Of a DNA stretch of 64,000 bases, positions 16,770 through 25,746 are shown in pieces. Position 1 is the stretch's first letter; each line of letters starts with the position of its first letter. A program made the translations under genes and the position numbers. Below the pieces are notes generated by a model. The model searched no databases, was not told where the DNA came from, and saw nothing but the letters and a program-made list of their open reading frames with translations. The stretch is from Burkholderiales bacterium (GTDB taxonomy: Bacteria; Pseudomonadota; Gammaproteobacteria; Burkholderiales; SG8-41), in NCBI GenBank assembly GCA_022841375.1, contig JALHRQ010000012.1, forward strand, positions 1-64,000. Direction: 5' to 3'.

Positions 16770-17224
16770 GCGGGTAGCGCCGAGGCCATCAGCTCCGGGG
16801 TAATGCCATGGGCTTCGGCATTGGAGAAATTGAGCTCCACCTTCAAGCCATTCGGGTCGAGCATGAACAGCTGGAACAGGCCCTGATCATTGACCATGCG
16901 GCGGCGGAATTCGACTTTGTGCTTTTGCAGGTTTTCCATGATTTCCCGCAGCCCCGTGCAACGGAAGGCGACGTGGTCGAGCACGCCGCTGCCGTGCACC
17001 GCATCCGACTGCTGGCCGAGATAGGACTTGCGGTTTTCGCTGACGTTTTTGCCGCCGTGGGTCAGGTGTATGACATCGGTATCGCCGAGATACAGCCAGA
17101 CCACCGGAAATTTGAAGTCGGGGTGAGGGCCTTCGCGGAATCCAAGAACGTTGACGTACCAGTCCCGGGTGGCGTCGAGGTCCGCGGTCTGGATCAGGAA
17201 ATGTTCGAGATGACTAATGGGCAT
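16766..17224 (-). CDS. VOC (glyoxalase/dioxygenase) family protein
   Basis: This is a 152-residue vicinal-oxygen-chelate protein starting MPISHLEHFLIQTADLDATR and containing paired beta-alpha-beta-beta-beta modules. Candidate metal ligands are His in HLEHFL, His in LDHVAFR and Glu in LKVELNFS. VOC enzymes include lyases, isomerases and extradiol dioxygenases, and substrate cannot be read from the sequence. The ATG at 17224 is favoured because AGGAG lies 6 bases upstream; a longer frame to 17263 has no such site. It is coupled to the downstream TRAP-type gene by an ATGA overlap. Confidence 0.85.
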   Translation of the reverse strand: MPISHLEHFLIQTADLDATRDWYVNVLGFREGPHPDFKFPVVWLYLGDTDVIHLTHGGKNVSENRKSYLGQQSDAVHGSGVLDHVAFRCTGLREIMENLQKHKVEFRRRMVNDQGLFQLFMLDPNGLKVELNFSNAEAHGITPELMASALPA

Positions 17225-17243
17225 TGCTTTCTCCTGCTGGTGT

Positions 17244-17552
17244 TTATACCGGAGTCGCGTCACCGGACTCCACGATCACCTGTTCGACTTCGCTGACGCC
17301 CGGTGCGCGGCGGAATGCTGCAGCCGCCTGGTACTCCGGCGAACGGTGACACGCTGTAGCCTGCTCCAGTGTCGGGAATTCGATCACTACGAAACGGTGG
17401 AAGCGGTCGGTACCTTCCATGACCTGGTACTTGCCTCCGCGGGCCAGCACCTTGCCGCCATGACGGGCGATGATGCCGGGGACAAGGTCGGTGTATTTCT
17501 TGTATTCAGCAGGGTCGTTGACCTTGCAGCGTGCAAGCCAGTAAGCGGGCAT
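17244..17552 (-). CDS. DUF1330 family protein
   Basis: This 102-residue alpha/beta ferredoxin-fold protein has the DUF1330 layout: MPAYWLARCKVNDPAEYKKY at the start, HGGKVLARGG in the middle and EFPTLEQATACHRSPEYQ near the end. The family's function is not settled; members sit in catabolic clusters. It lies 19 bases upstream of the VOC gene on the same strand, downstream of the Bug-type binding protein gene, so the four genes probably form one transcript. Confidence 0.88.
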   Translation of the reverse strand: MPAYWLARCKVNDPAEYKKYTDLVPGIIARHGGKVLARGGKYQVMEGTDRFHRFVVIEFPTLEQATACHRSPEYQAAAAFRRAPGVSEVEQVIVESGDATPV

Positions 17553-17585
17553 GGGGTAATACCTGTGGGTTGGTGATGCCGGGGG

Positions 17586-18554
17586 TCAGTTGGCCTTGAT
17601 GCCGGCAGTTTTCGCCAGTTTGGCAAAGTCTTCGACATGACGGCGTATGAAGGCGTTGTATTCATCCAGCGAGTTGCTCGCGACCAGCGGGATCCCGTTC
17701 CTGTCGAAACGTTCACGCAGCGCCGGAACCGCGACCGCCTTGACCACTTCGGCGCGCAGTTTTTCGAGTATTTCGCGCGGCGTGCCTGCCGGTGCGACCA
17801 ACCCGTTAAACGTGGTGTCTTCGAACCCTTTGACGCCCGCTTCGTCAACGGTGGGCATCTCGGGGAACAGCGGCGAGCGTTTTTTGCTGGTCACCGCCAA
17901 GCCGCGCAAGCGGCCGGCCTTGATGTAACCCGCAGAAGTGCTGACCTGATCAAACATCAGCATGATCTGGCCGCCCACCAGATCGGTCGTGGCGGGTGCA
18001 TTGCCCTTGTACGGCACGTGCATCATCTTGATGCCCGCCTGCTGAGCGAACATTTCGGCAGCGACATGGCCGGTGCCGCCGGCGCCGGCGGTGCCATAAG
18101 TCAGCTCACCCGGCCGTCTTTTGGCCAGTGCGATGAACTCCTTGACGGTTTTGACCGGCAGCGCCGGATTGATGACCAGCACCATAGGAATGTCGCAGGT
18201 TTGGGAAACACCGGTGAAATCCTTCAGCGGATCGTATCCGGGGTCGGTGATGATCGCCGGCACCCGGGCAAAGGTGTTGGCGATAGCCAGTATTGTGTAT
18301 CCGTCGGCGGGTTGCCCTTTGACGTAGCGCGTGCCAATGAGGGCGCTGGCGCCCGGGCGGTTTTCCACCAGCACCTGGTGGCCCAGCGATTTCGTCAGTT
18401 GTTCCGCGATGCCACGCGCCACGATGTCCACGTTGCCACCGGCGGCCAGCGGATTGATGATGCGAACCGGTTTCGACGGATAGGCCTGCGCCAGAACCGC
18501 AGGCGTGGCAGTCGTGATCAAGGCGGCTGCGACTGCAATGGCGATGCGTTTCAT
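17586..18554 (-). CDS. Bug/TctC-family periplasmic solute-binding protein
   Basis: The 322-residue tripartite-tricarboxylate-transporter-type receptor has a signal peptide (MKRIAIAVAAALITTATPAVLA, cleavage near AQA) and the family core YPSKPVRIINPLAAGGNVDIVAR, GTAGAGGTGHVAAE and HVPYKGNAPATTDLVGGQI. No TctA/TctB membrane genes are close, the common orphan state of this family in betaproteobacteria. GGAGGGG precedes the ATG at 18554. Ligands are typically carboxylates, but this one is unknown. It lies between the Gfo/Idh/MocA gene and the DUF1330 gene. Confidence 0.92.
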   Translation of the reverse strand: MKRIAIAVAAALITTATPAVLAQAYPSKPVRIINPLAAGGNVDIVARGIAEQLTKSLGHQVLVENRPGASALIGTRYVKGQPADGYTILAIANTFARVPAIITDPGYDPLKDFTGVSQTCDIPMVLVINPALPVKTVKEFIALAKRRPGELTYGTAGAGGTGHVAAEMFAQQAGIKMMHVPYKGNAPATTDLVGGQIMLMFDQVSTSAGYIKAGRLRGLAVTSKKRSPLFPEMPTVDEAGVKGFEDTTFNGLVAPAGTPREILEKLRAEVVKAVAVPALRERFDRNGIPLVASNSLDEYNAFIRRHVEDFAKLAKTAGIKAN

Positions 18555-18626
18555 GATTCCCCTCCGGGGCTGTGATTCAGTTTTTTTGATTGACGAATTG
18601 TGCGGTGCGCCGCTGATCACGGCAAG

Positions 18627-19628
18627 TTATGGCGCGACCCTCACGATGCGCCGCTCTTCGATGGCTTTGAGCACGGCGTTGGTAACCGCCACGGTATACA
18701 GGCTGTCGTCACCATCGGGCAGCAGGCTGCGACCGCCGCGAACGTCGGTTTCAAAAGCCTGGATCTGCAGATCGTAAGCGGATTCCACCGGGAATCGTTC
18801 CTCGGTCTTTCCTGCGGCGTCGCGCACCGTGATCACGTGTTCCTTGGCAAAACGCAGTGCCGAAGTAATCAGTGTGGCCTTGTCACCCTCAATCAACAGG
18901 TTGTTTTCAGCGCTGGCGACTTCGCGTGTGGCCTTGGCCAGTGCGTGGCAGTCGCCCTCGAGCCGGCCGAGTACGGTCATCGTGTCATCAGGTTTTTTGT
19001 CGCGACGGTCGGGATGGGTGAACGCGGCAACCTCAATAAACCGTTTGCCGGTGACGTATTGAATCAGGTCGAGCAGATGTACGCCGACATCAAAGATCAC
19101 GCCGCTTTGTTCAAAATCCTGGCGCCAGGATACGCGGGCGCCGACGGCCGAGGCGCGCTCAAGCGAGACTTCGGTCAGCCGTCCGAGCCGTCCGGACTGC
19201 ACGATCTCGCGGGCGCGGACCACGGCGGCGTCGAGACGGATCTGGTGGGCGATACGCAGCACCACCCCGGCGTCACGGCAGGCCTGTACCATTTCGCGGG
19301 CGTGTTCTGTTTTCATCGCAAACGGTTTTTCGCACAGGACGTGTTTGCCGGCACGGGCCGTTTGCAGAACCGCAGCGTGGTGCATCGCGTTGGGCAGGGC
19401 GATGTAGACGGCATCGACTTCCGGATTGGTGACCAGGGAGGCGAGATCCGGGTGTGCATGCGGCACATTGAACTTGTCGGCGAACGCGCGGGTTTTTTCC
19501 GGCGTGCTGCCCAGACAGGCGACAAGTTCCGAACCCGGGCTTTTGACAATGCCCGGCGCGACAAAATCGGTGGCGACCCAGCCGAGGCCTACTACACCCC
19601 AGCGCACTGGTTTTTGCATGCTGCTCAA
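18627..19628 (-). CDS. Gfo/Idh/MocA-family oxidoreductase
   Basis: This 333-residue NAD(P)-dependent oxidoreductase starts with a Rossmann motif WGVVGLGWVATD and has the family EKPFAMKTEHAREM segment holding the catalytic-site lysine. A C-terminal alpha/beta domain includes HLLDLIQYVTGKRF. Substrates of the family are sugars, inositols or related polyols. A TTG start at 19628 has AGGGGAG at good spacing; the alternative ATG is at 19619. It stands upstream of the Bug-type gene on the same strand and is one of four family members in the window. Confidence 0.9.
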   Translation of the reverse strand: MSSMQKPVRWGVVGLGWVATDFVAPGIVKSPGSELVACLGSTPEKTRAFADKFNVPHAHPDLASLVTNPEVDAVYIALPNAMHHAAVLQTARAGKHVLCEKPFAMKTEHAREMVQACRDAGVVLRIAHQIRLDAAVVRAREIVQSGRLGRLTEVSLERASAVGARVSWRQDFEQSGVIFDVGVHLLDLIQYVTGKRFIEVAAFTHPDRRDKKPDDTMTVLGRLEGDCHALAKATREVASAENNLLIEGDKATLITSALRFAKEHVITVRDAAGKTEERFPVESAYDLQIQAFETDVRGGRSLLPDGDDSLYTVAVTNAVLKAIEERRIVRVAP

Positions 19629-19663
19629 ATCGTGCTCCCCTGTTTGACGCGCCGGCTCTTGTT

Positions 19664-20938
19664 TTAGATCACACCATCCATCACCTGCACCTCGACCAGC
19701 GTGCCCGGTGTGACGTTGCCCTGTTCGATCGGCAGGATGATGAAGCAGTTGGCTTCAGACATCGAACGCAGAATGCCCGAACCCTGTTCACCGGTGACGC
19801 GCACGCTGAGGTTACCCGTCGCATCGCGCGTCAGGATGCCGCGCTGGAACTCGGTGCGTCCCGGCGCTTTTTTCAGGGTTGAAGTACATGCAACCTTGAA
19901 CGTCGGCAGCGGTTCAATCGGATCGCGGCCCGAAAGCTTGAGCAGCGCGTCGCGGACAAACTGGTAGAACGTCACCATCACCGACACGGGGTTGCCGGGC
20001 AGGCCGAAGAAGTGGGCGTTGCCGATCTTGCCGTAGGCCAGCGGGCGGCCGGGTTTCATCGCGATTTTCCAGAACACCACTTCGCCGAGTTTGTTGAGCA
20101 GGTCTTTGACGAAATCGGCTTCACCGACCGACACGCCGCCGCTGGTGATCACCACATCGGCGATGGCCGCCGCTTCCTTGAATGCGGCTTCCAGCAGTTT
20201 CGGGTCGTCGCGCACCACGCCCATATCGATGATTTCGCAGCCGAGGCGATGGAGCATGCCGTAGATGGTGTAACGGTTGCTGTCGTAGATCTGGCCTTCG
20301 CCAAGCGGCAATCCGATCGACACCAGTTCATCACCCGTGGAAAAAAAAGCGACCCGCAGTTTGCGATAAACCGAAACTTCGGCAATGCCGAGTGAAGCAA
20401 TCAGGCCGATTTCAGCGGGGCGCACCGGCTGGCCACGGCGCAGCGCCGGCTGGCCGCGTTGCAGGTCTTCACCAGCCTTGCGCAGATTCTGGCTGAGGCG
20501 ATGGCCGCCACCGATGGTGACTGCGCCGTCCCTGGCCTCGGTGTGTTCCTGCATGACGATGGTATCGGCGCCTTCGGGCACGACGCCGCCGGTCATGATG
20601 CGCACAGCTTCGCCGGCGCCAACCTTGCCTTTGAATGGAACGCCGGCAAACGAACTGCCGGTGACTTTAAGGGTGACCTTGGCATCGGCCTTGAGATCGG
20701 CAAAGCGCACGGCAAAGCCGTCCATCGCCGAATTGTCATGCGAGGGCACATCAACCGGAGAGATCACGTCCTCGGCGAGTACGCGGCCGAGTGCTGCGCG
20801 AACCGACACGCGTTCAAGGGTGCCGATCGGCGACAGGAACCGGGCGATGACTTCCCGCGCCTTGGGCACGGGCATGGAATTCGGATCGTAGTCGTCGGCG
20901 CAGGACAGTTCGTGCAGCGTCGGATTGGTGGTGCTCAT
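19664..20938 (-). CDS. moeA: Molybdopterin molybdenumtransferase
   Basis: MoeA inserts molybdate (or tungstate) into adenylylated molybdopterin. The 424-residue protein has the N-terminal DVPSHDNSAMDGFAVR segment, MTGGVVPEGADTIVMQEHTE, the MogA-like domain motif ITSGGVSVGEADFVK and MKPGRPLAYGKI followed by FGLPGNPVSVMVTF. All conserved blocks are present. It lies on the minus strand just downstream of the ModE-like regulator gene, away from the other Moco genes. Confidence 0.95.
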   Translation of the reverse strand: MSTTNPTLHELSCADDYDPNSMPVPKAREVIARFLSPIGTLERVSVRAALGRVLAEDVISPVDVPSHDNSAMDGFAVRFADLKADAKVTLKVTGSSFAGVPFKGKVGAGEAVRIMTGGVVPEGADTIVMQEHTEARDGAVTIGGGHRLSQNLRKAGEDLQRGQPALRRGQPVRPAEIGLIASLGIAEVSVYRKLRVAFFSTGDELVSIGLPLGEGQIYDSNRYTIYGMLHRLGCEIIDMGVVRDDPKLLEAAFKEAAAIADVVITSGGVSVGEADFVKDLLNKLGEVVFWKIAMKPGRPLAYGKIGNAHFFGLPGNPVSVMVTFYQFVRDALLKLSGRDPIEPLPTFKVACTSTLKKAPGRTEFQRGILTRDATGNLSVRVTGEQGSGILRSMSEANCFIILPIEQGNVTPGTLVEVQVMDGVI

Positions 20939-20996
20939 GGCGGGATCCTTGTGCGGCGGTTACGCAAGAGCCCGATTTTATCAGGGGCGGGACACG

Positions 20997-22058
20997 CTAT
21001 TGGATGATGTCCATGGCATTGAGCCAATCCAGTTTGGCCACTGAGCGATAGCCGGCCAGGCTGTTGACCAGGCGCCGGAATTCGCGGGTATCGAAGAACT
21101 CGAGCAGGGCACGGACCCCCGGTCTGGTTAGTACTGTTGCGCGTGCAGCGAGGTAGTAGTGTTCATTGACCACAGGCACAAAATCGAGCCCTTGCTCACG
21201 GGCGGCAGCTTCGATGCCGAAGGCCACATCGGCCATGCTGCTGGCCACCGTGGCCGCTACAGCTGCATGGGTGAATTCCTCGTGGGCGTAGCCGTGGATT
21301 TGCGCGGGCTGGACGCCTTGCTGGCCCAGCAGGAAATCCAGGCACAGCCGGGTGCCGGAGCCGGGCTGGCGGTTGACGAAGCGCACACCGGTGCGCGTCA
21401 GGTCGGCCAGCCGTGTCAGCTTTTTCGGGTTTCCCGGTTTCACCATCAGACCCTGGGTGCGGTCGAAAAGCCGGGTGGCCCGCCAGCCTTTCAGGCTCAG
21501 AAACGGAATCATCTGGGCGGCAAGAGTGCGGGTGCCGGGAATCGACGGCAAATGGAAGCCGGCCAGTTCGCATTGATTGCGCCGCATTGCAGCAAGGCAT
21601 TCGAGGCTGCCATGGAATTGCAATGACAGCCGCAGTTCAGGGCGTTGGGCAAAGATATCGCGCATCTGCGCCAGCGCCAGATCGTGGCTGGCAAACAGGG
21701 TGACCTGGGCCGGGTTGGCCGCTGATGTCGGGGCGCGGGCGAGGTGCTCGGCCATGCGCGCTTCACCTTCGCGCAAACCGGCTGCCAGCGAACCGTTGAT
21801 GTCGACCATGCCCTCCAGCAGCTTGGTGCCGAGGGGGGCGAGTTGGGTGCCGCGACCCTGTTGCCGGTGTACCAACTGGTCGCCGAGTTCGGTGCCGGCG
21901 GCCTCGAGCAGCCCCCAGGCATGGCGGTAGGACAGACCAGCGCTTTTGGCCGCAGCCTGCAGATTGCCGTTGCGGGCAACGGATTCGAGCAAAGTGACCA
22001 GCCGCGGCTCGATTTCGACCGAGTCCAGGGTCCAGCGGATTTGGGCTGATATTTTCAT
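20997..22058 (-). CDS. ModE-type HTH regulator fused to a PBP-like domain
   Basis: The 353-residue regulator starts with a LysR-like winged helix of the ModE type (ESVARNGNLQAAAKSAGLSYRHAWGLLEAAG, about 26-56). From about 115 on it has a periplasmic-binding-protein-like domain (PF12727 type) with FVNRQPGSGTRLCLDFLL and HEEFTHAAVAATVASSMADVAFG. The classical ModE molbindin (TOBE) domains are absent. It is divergent from tupBCA across a 78-base gap, so it probably senses tungstate or molybdate and controls that operon. Related regulators occur next to molybdate and tungstate transporter genes. The ligand is inference. Confidence 0.85.
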   Translation of the reverse strand: MKISAQIRWTLDSVEIEPRLVTLLESVARNGNLQAAAKSAGLSYRHAWGLLEAAGTELGDQLVHRQQGRGTQLAPLGTKLLEGMVDINGSLAAGLREGEARMAEHLARAPTSAANPAQVTLFASHDLALAQMRDIFAQRPELRLSLQFHGSLECLAAMRRNQCELAGFHLPSIPGTRTLAAQMIPFLSLKGWRATRLFDRTQGLMVKPGNPKKLTRLADLTRTGVRFVNRQPGSGTRLCLDFLLGQQGVQPAQIHGYAHEEFTHAAVAATVASSMADVAFGIEAAAREQGLDFVPVVNEHYYLAARATVLTRPGVRALLEFFDTREFRRLVNSLAGYRSVAKLDWLNAMDIIQ

Positions 22059-22136
22059 ACTTGCAAGATTTTACATATTAAGGATTGCGCCATTATCTCC
22101 CATCATGGCCAACCTTCCTATTAGGTTGTGAATTGC

Positions 22137-22841
22137 ATGACTGGTCTGGGCGAAGCATTTGCAGCGGCATGGGCGCTGGTCATCGGGTTTGATTCCGGGC
22201 TGGCCGGGATTGTCCTGCTCAGTCTCCAGGTCAGCCTGAGCGCGGCGCTGATCGCGACGCTGATTGGATTGCCGCTGGGCGCAGCCATTGCAGTCGAACG
22301 TTTCCCGGGCCGGCAGGTGTTGATCGTTCTGCTCAACGCGTTGATGGGGCTGCCGCCGGTGGTGGTGGGGCTGCTGATTTATCTGTTGCTGTCGCGCGCC
22401 GGCCCGCTGGGCAGTATCGGCATCCTGTTTACGCCGCAGGCCATGGTGATCGCCCAGACCGTACTGATCGTGCCGATCATTGCCGCGCTGTCCCGGCAGA
22501 CCATCGAAGACGCCTGGCGTGAATACTCGGAGCAATTGCATTCACTGGGCGCGCGGCGGCTGAGCGCGGCGATGACGCTGATCTGGGATACGCGCTTTTC
22601 GCTGCTGACCATTGTGCTGGCCGGATTCGGCCGTGCTGCGGCCGAGGTCGGCGCGGTGATGATTGTCGGCGGCAATATCGACGGCGTCACCCGGGTGATG
22701 ACCACCACCATTGCGCTGGAAACCAGCAAGGGTGATCTGCCGCTGGCGCTGGGTCTGGGCATCGTGCTGATCTCGCTGGTGATTGTGCTGAATGCCCTGG
22801 CCGCAGTGATTCGCGAAGTCGCGCAGCGGAGGTATGGATAA
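22137..22841 (+). CDS. tupB: Tungstate ABC transporter permease
   Basis: This inner-membrane permease of about 234 residues has five or six hydrophobic segments and a cytoplasmic EAA-type loop (EYSEQLHSLGARRLSAAMTLIW followed by GFGRAAAEVGAVMIVGGNI), the pattern of TupB/WtpB-type oxyanion permeases. I chose ATG 22137; a GTG at 22128 stands too close to the weak AGG upstream. It heads the operon tupB-tupC-tupA, overlaps or abuts tupC and is divergent from the ModE-like regulator. Confidence 0.9.
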   Translation: MTGLGEAFAAAWALVIGFDSGLAGIVLLSLQVSLSAALIATLIGLPLGAAIAVERFPGRQVLIVLLNALMGLPPVVVGLLIYLLLSRAGPLGSIGILFTPQAMVIAQTVLIVPIIAALSRQTIEDAWREYSEQLHSLGARRLSAAMTLIWDTRFSLLTIVLAGFGRAAAEVGAVMIVGGNIDGVTRVMTTTIALETSKGDLPLALGLGIVLISLVIVLNALAAVIREVAQRRYG

Positions 22842-22842
22842 C

Positions 22843-23553
22843 ATGCTGCCGCTGCAACTGGATCAACTGACCTTCGGCGCCGGCGGAACGGCGATCATCA
22901 ACGGCATTTCCGCAAAAATCGAAGCCGGGCCGCGCACCATCATCCTCGGCCCCAACGGCGCGGGCAAAAGCGTGTTGATGCGGCTGTGCCATGGCCTGCT
23001 GACGCCGACCGGTGGACGCATCGTCTGGCACGGCGCACGCAATGGCGATGTACGCCGCCATCAGGCGATGGTGTTTCAACGCCCGGTGATGTTGCGGCGT
23101 TCGGCGCTGGCCAATGTGGTCTACGGATTGCAACTCGCCGGCAAGTCGCGTCGTGAAAGTGAGCTTCGCGCGATGGACGTGCTGGAAGTGGTTGGGCTGG
23201 AACAGCAGGCGCATCGACCGGCGCGGGTGCTGTCAGGCGGGGAGCAGCAACGGCTGGCGCTGGCGCGCGCCTGGGCATTGGGCCCTGATGTGCTGTTTCT
23301 CGATGAGCCGACGGCGAACCTTGATCCAGCATCGACCCATGACATTGAAAACATCGTCAATACGATTCATGCATCGGGTACCAAAATCATCATGACCACG
23401 CACAACCTCGGTCAGGCACGGCGCCTGGGCGACGAAATCCTGTTCATCAGCAACGGCCGGTTGATGGAGCAAACGCCCATTGACCGTTTTTTCAAGGAAC
23501 CCGCTTCAGCCGAAGCCTCTGCATTCATCAAAGGAGAACTGCCATGGCATTAA
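22843..23553 (+). CDS. tupC: Tungstate ABC transporter ATP-binding protein
   Basis: This ABC ATPase of about 236 residues has Walker A GPNGAGKSVLM, Q-loop FQRPVMLRRS, signature LSGGEQQRLALARA and Walker B VLFLDEPTANLDP. It energises TupB. Two starts are possible. GGAGG at 22828-22832 is one base from the ATG at 22834 and 10 bases from the ATG at 22843, so the second is preferred. Its stop region overlaps the start of tupA by 10 bases. Confidence 0.92.
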   Translation: MLPLQLDQLTFGAGGTAIINGISAKIEAGPRTIILGPNGAGKSVLMRLCHGLLTPTGGRIVWHGARNGDVRRHQAMVFQRPVMLRRSALANVVYGLQLAGKSRRESELRAMDVLEVVGLEQQAHRPARVLSGGEQQRLALARAWALGPDVLFLDEPTANLDPASTHDIENIVNTIHASGTKIIMTTHNLGQARRLGDEILFISNGRLMEQTPIDRFFKEPASAEASAFIKGELPWH

Positions 23554-24377
23554 GCCGGAGCAGAGTCATCACGGCAGCAATTGTGGCATTCACCCTGCTG
23601 GGCCTGCAGGGTGCGGCGTTTGCGCAGCAGAACTTCATCACCGTGGCTTCGACCACCTCGACCGAACAGTCAGGTCTGTTCAAGCACCTGCTGCCGGTGT
23701 ACGAGAAAAAAACCGGCACCCAGGTGCGCGTGGTTGCACTGGGCACGGGGCAGGCGCTGGACATGGGGCGCCGCGGCGATGCCGATGTAGTGTTCGTGCA
23801 TGACAAGGTGGCTGAAGAGAAATTCGTCGCTGACGGCTTCGGTGTTCGCCGGTTTGAGGTGATGTACAACGACTTTGTGCTGGTCGGTCCGAAGGCCGAT
23901 CCGGCGAAGATCGCCGGCAGCAAGGACATCACCGATGCCTACAAGAAAATTGCCGCCGCCGGCGCGCCTTTCGCTTCACGCGGGGACAAAAGCGGCACGC
24001 ACGCGGCTGAACTGCGTCTGTGGAAAGACGCCGGCGTTGATCCCAACACCGGCAAGGGTACCTGGTATCGTGAAACCGGTTCCGGCATGGGGCCGACGCT
24101 TAACACTGCTTCAGCGATGAATGCCTACTCGTTTACCGATCGCGGCACCTGGCTGTCGTTCAGGAACCGCGGCGATCTGGTGATCGTGGTTGAGGGTGAT
24201 CAGAAACTGTTCAATCAGTACGGCGTGATGCTGGTCAATCCGGCCAAACACCTGCATGTCAAAAAAGATCTTGGTCAGGCTTTTGTCGATTGGTTAATTT
24301 CGCCGGAAGGACAGCAGTCGATTGCAGCCTACAAAATCGGTGCGGATCAGTTGTTTTTCCCGAACGCGAAACGCTGA
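23544..24377 (+). CDS. tupA: Tungstate ABC transporter substrate-binding protein
   Basis: This is a 277-residue periplasmic receptor with a signal peptide (ending GAAFA). The mature N-terminus contains VASTTSTEQSGL, the TTSTEQSG oxyanion-binding motif of TupA. The family blocks GTGQALDMGRRGDADVVFVHD, YNDFVLVGP, FASRGDKSGTHAAE and GMGPTLNTASAMNAY are also present. TupA prefers tungstate over molybdate in characterised members. It overlaps tupC by 10 bases. Its gene is last here, whereas tupA often comes first. Confidence 0.94.
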   Translation: MALSRSRVITAAIVAFTLLGLQGAAFAQQNFITVASTTSTEQSGLFKHLLPVYEKKTGTQVRVVALGTGQALDMGRRGDADVVFVHDKVAEEKFVADGFGVRRFEVMYNDFVLVGPKADPAKIAGSKDITDAYKKIAAAGAPFASRGDKSGTHAAELRLWKDAGVDPNTGKGTWYRETGSGMGPTLNTASAMNAYSFTDRGTWLSFRNRGDLVIVVEGDQKLFNQYGVMLVNPAKHLHVKKDLGQAFVDWLISPEGQQSIAAYKIGADQLFFPNAKR

Positions 24378-24437
24378 TTTTGTCCGACGGCCTTTACAGG
24401 TTGTCCTGCGTTAGCATGACGGTCTGAGGAGGGGGCA

Positions 24438-25616
24438 ATGAGCGGGGTGCAGACGGATGAACTGAAATCCGCGCCTGCTGTAGCGGGGCGCTTGAGTTTC
24501 AGCAGCGGTGAGTGGGCCGGGGCCTTCGGCGATCTTGGCACGCTGGTGCCGTTCCTGCTGGCCTATGTCACTGTGGTCGGCGTTGCGCCCAGCGGCATGC
24601 TGCTGGGCTTTGGCGTGGCACTGGTGGCGACCGGTCTGTATTACGGCACGCCACAGGCCGTGCAGCCGATGAAGGCGATTGGCGCAGTGTCGATTGCCGG
24701 GGCTGCCCAGACCGCTACGGTAACGCCCGAGGCCGTAGCGATTGCAGCCCTTGCGACCGGATTGATCTGGTTGCTGTTGGGGCTGACTGGAACGGCTGAG
24801 CAGGTCGTTCGCTGGATCGGCCGTCCGGTGATCATCGGTATTACCTTGGGTCTCGGTCTCGCGTTCATGCTGCAGGGGACGCAGTTGATGTCGACCGCCG
24901 TCTGGTTTGCCGCGCCATTGCTGCTGCTGACCATCCTGCTGCTGGCGCGCAAGGCCATTATTGCCATGTTGCTGATTCTCGTCAGCGGCATTGCATGGGC
25001 TTTGCTGAACGACGGATCGATGGCCAGTGCGCTGGCTGAAACCAGACCGGGGTTCGTGCCGCCGGTATGGCCGTTCGGTCAGGTGTCATGGGATGCGGTG
25101 ATGACCGGGGTCCTCCTGCTGGCGCTGCCCCAGGTGCCGTTAACGCTGGGCAATGCCGTGCTGGCGCCGGTCGAGTTCAACAACCGTGAATTTCCGCAAC
25201 GCCCGGTGACTGAACGGAAAATGGCGATTTCCACAGGATTGATGAACACGCTGGGCAGTTTCATCGGTGCGGTGCCGATGTGCCATGGTGCCGGCGGCAT
25301 GGCGGCACAGACCAGTTTTGGCGCGCGCAGCGGCGGCGCGCCGGTGATACTTGGCGTGCTGCTGATCGCACTCGCGCTTTGCTTCAGTGAATCGCTGACG
25401 GTGCTGCTGCGGCTGTTTCCGCAGCCGGCGCTGGGTGTGATGCTGTTCCTCGCCGGCGTGCAGCTTGCGCTGGGGTCCTGTGATTTTGCGCGCGACAAGG
25501 GCGAACGTTTTGTCACTCTGGGCACTGCAGCGCTGGCGATCTGGAACGTCGGCGTGGCTTTCCTGTTCGGGATTGTCATGCTGCATATCGTACGCCGCGG
25601 CTGGCTGCGTTTGTGA
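24438..25616 (+). CDS. MOT1-type molybdate/sulfate permease
   Basis: The 392-residue membrane protein has about ten hydrophobic helices and the two MOT1-family signatures: SGEWAGAFGDLGTLVPF (about 22-38) and GTPQAVQPMKAIGAVS (about 72-87), plus PMCHGAGGMAAQTSFGAR near residue 275. MOT1 proteins are high-affinity molybdate permeases in plants and algae, and bacterial relatives are labelled putative sulfate/molybdate transporters. It is placed between tupA and a FecCD-type permease gene, consistent with oxyanion uptake. GAGGAGGGGG lies just upstream of the ATG. Confidence 0.88.
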   Translation: MSGVQTDELKSAPAVAGRLSFSSGEWAGAFGDLGTLVPFLLAYVTVVGVAPSGMLLGFGVALVATGLYYGTPQAVQPMKAIGAVSIAGAAQTATVTPEAVAIAALATGLIWLLLGLTGTAEQVVRWIGRPVIIGITLGLGLAFMLQGTQLMSTAVWFAAPLLLLTILLLARKAIIAMLLILVSGIAWALLNDGSMASALAETRPGFVPPVWPFGQVSWDAVMTGVLLLALPQVPLTLGNAVLAPVEFNNREFPQRPVTERKMAISTGLMNTLGSFIGAVPMCHGAGGMAAQTSFGARSGGAPVILGVLLIALALCFSESLTVLLRLFPQPALGVMLFLAGVQLALGSCDFARDKGERFVTLGTAALAIWNVGVAFLFGIVMLHIVRRGWLRL

Positions 25617-25746
25617 CTGCACCGCATGTCCCGTGCGAAGCAGTATCTGCGGTATCCTGTGTTTTTCCTGAAGATTGCTGAATTGCTGTGTGCAACGGCC
25701 ACGGATTCATTCCGCATTTGACTTTGATTTCGGTTTTCGCATCGCG

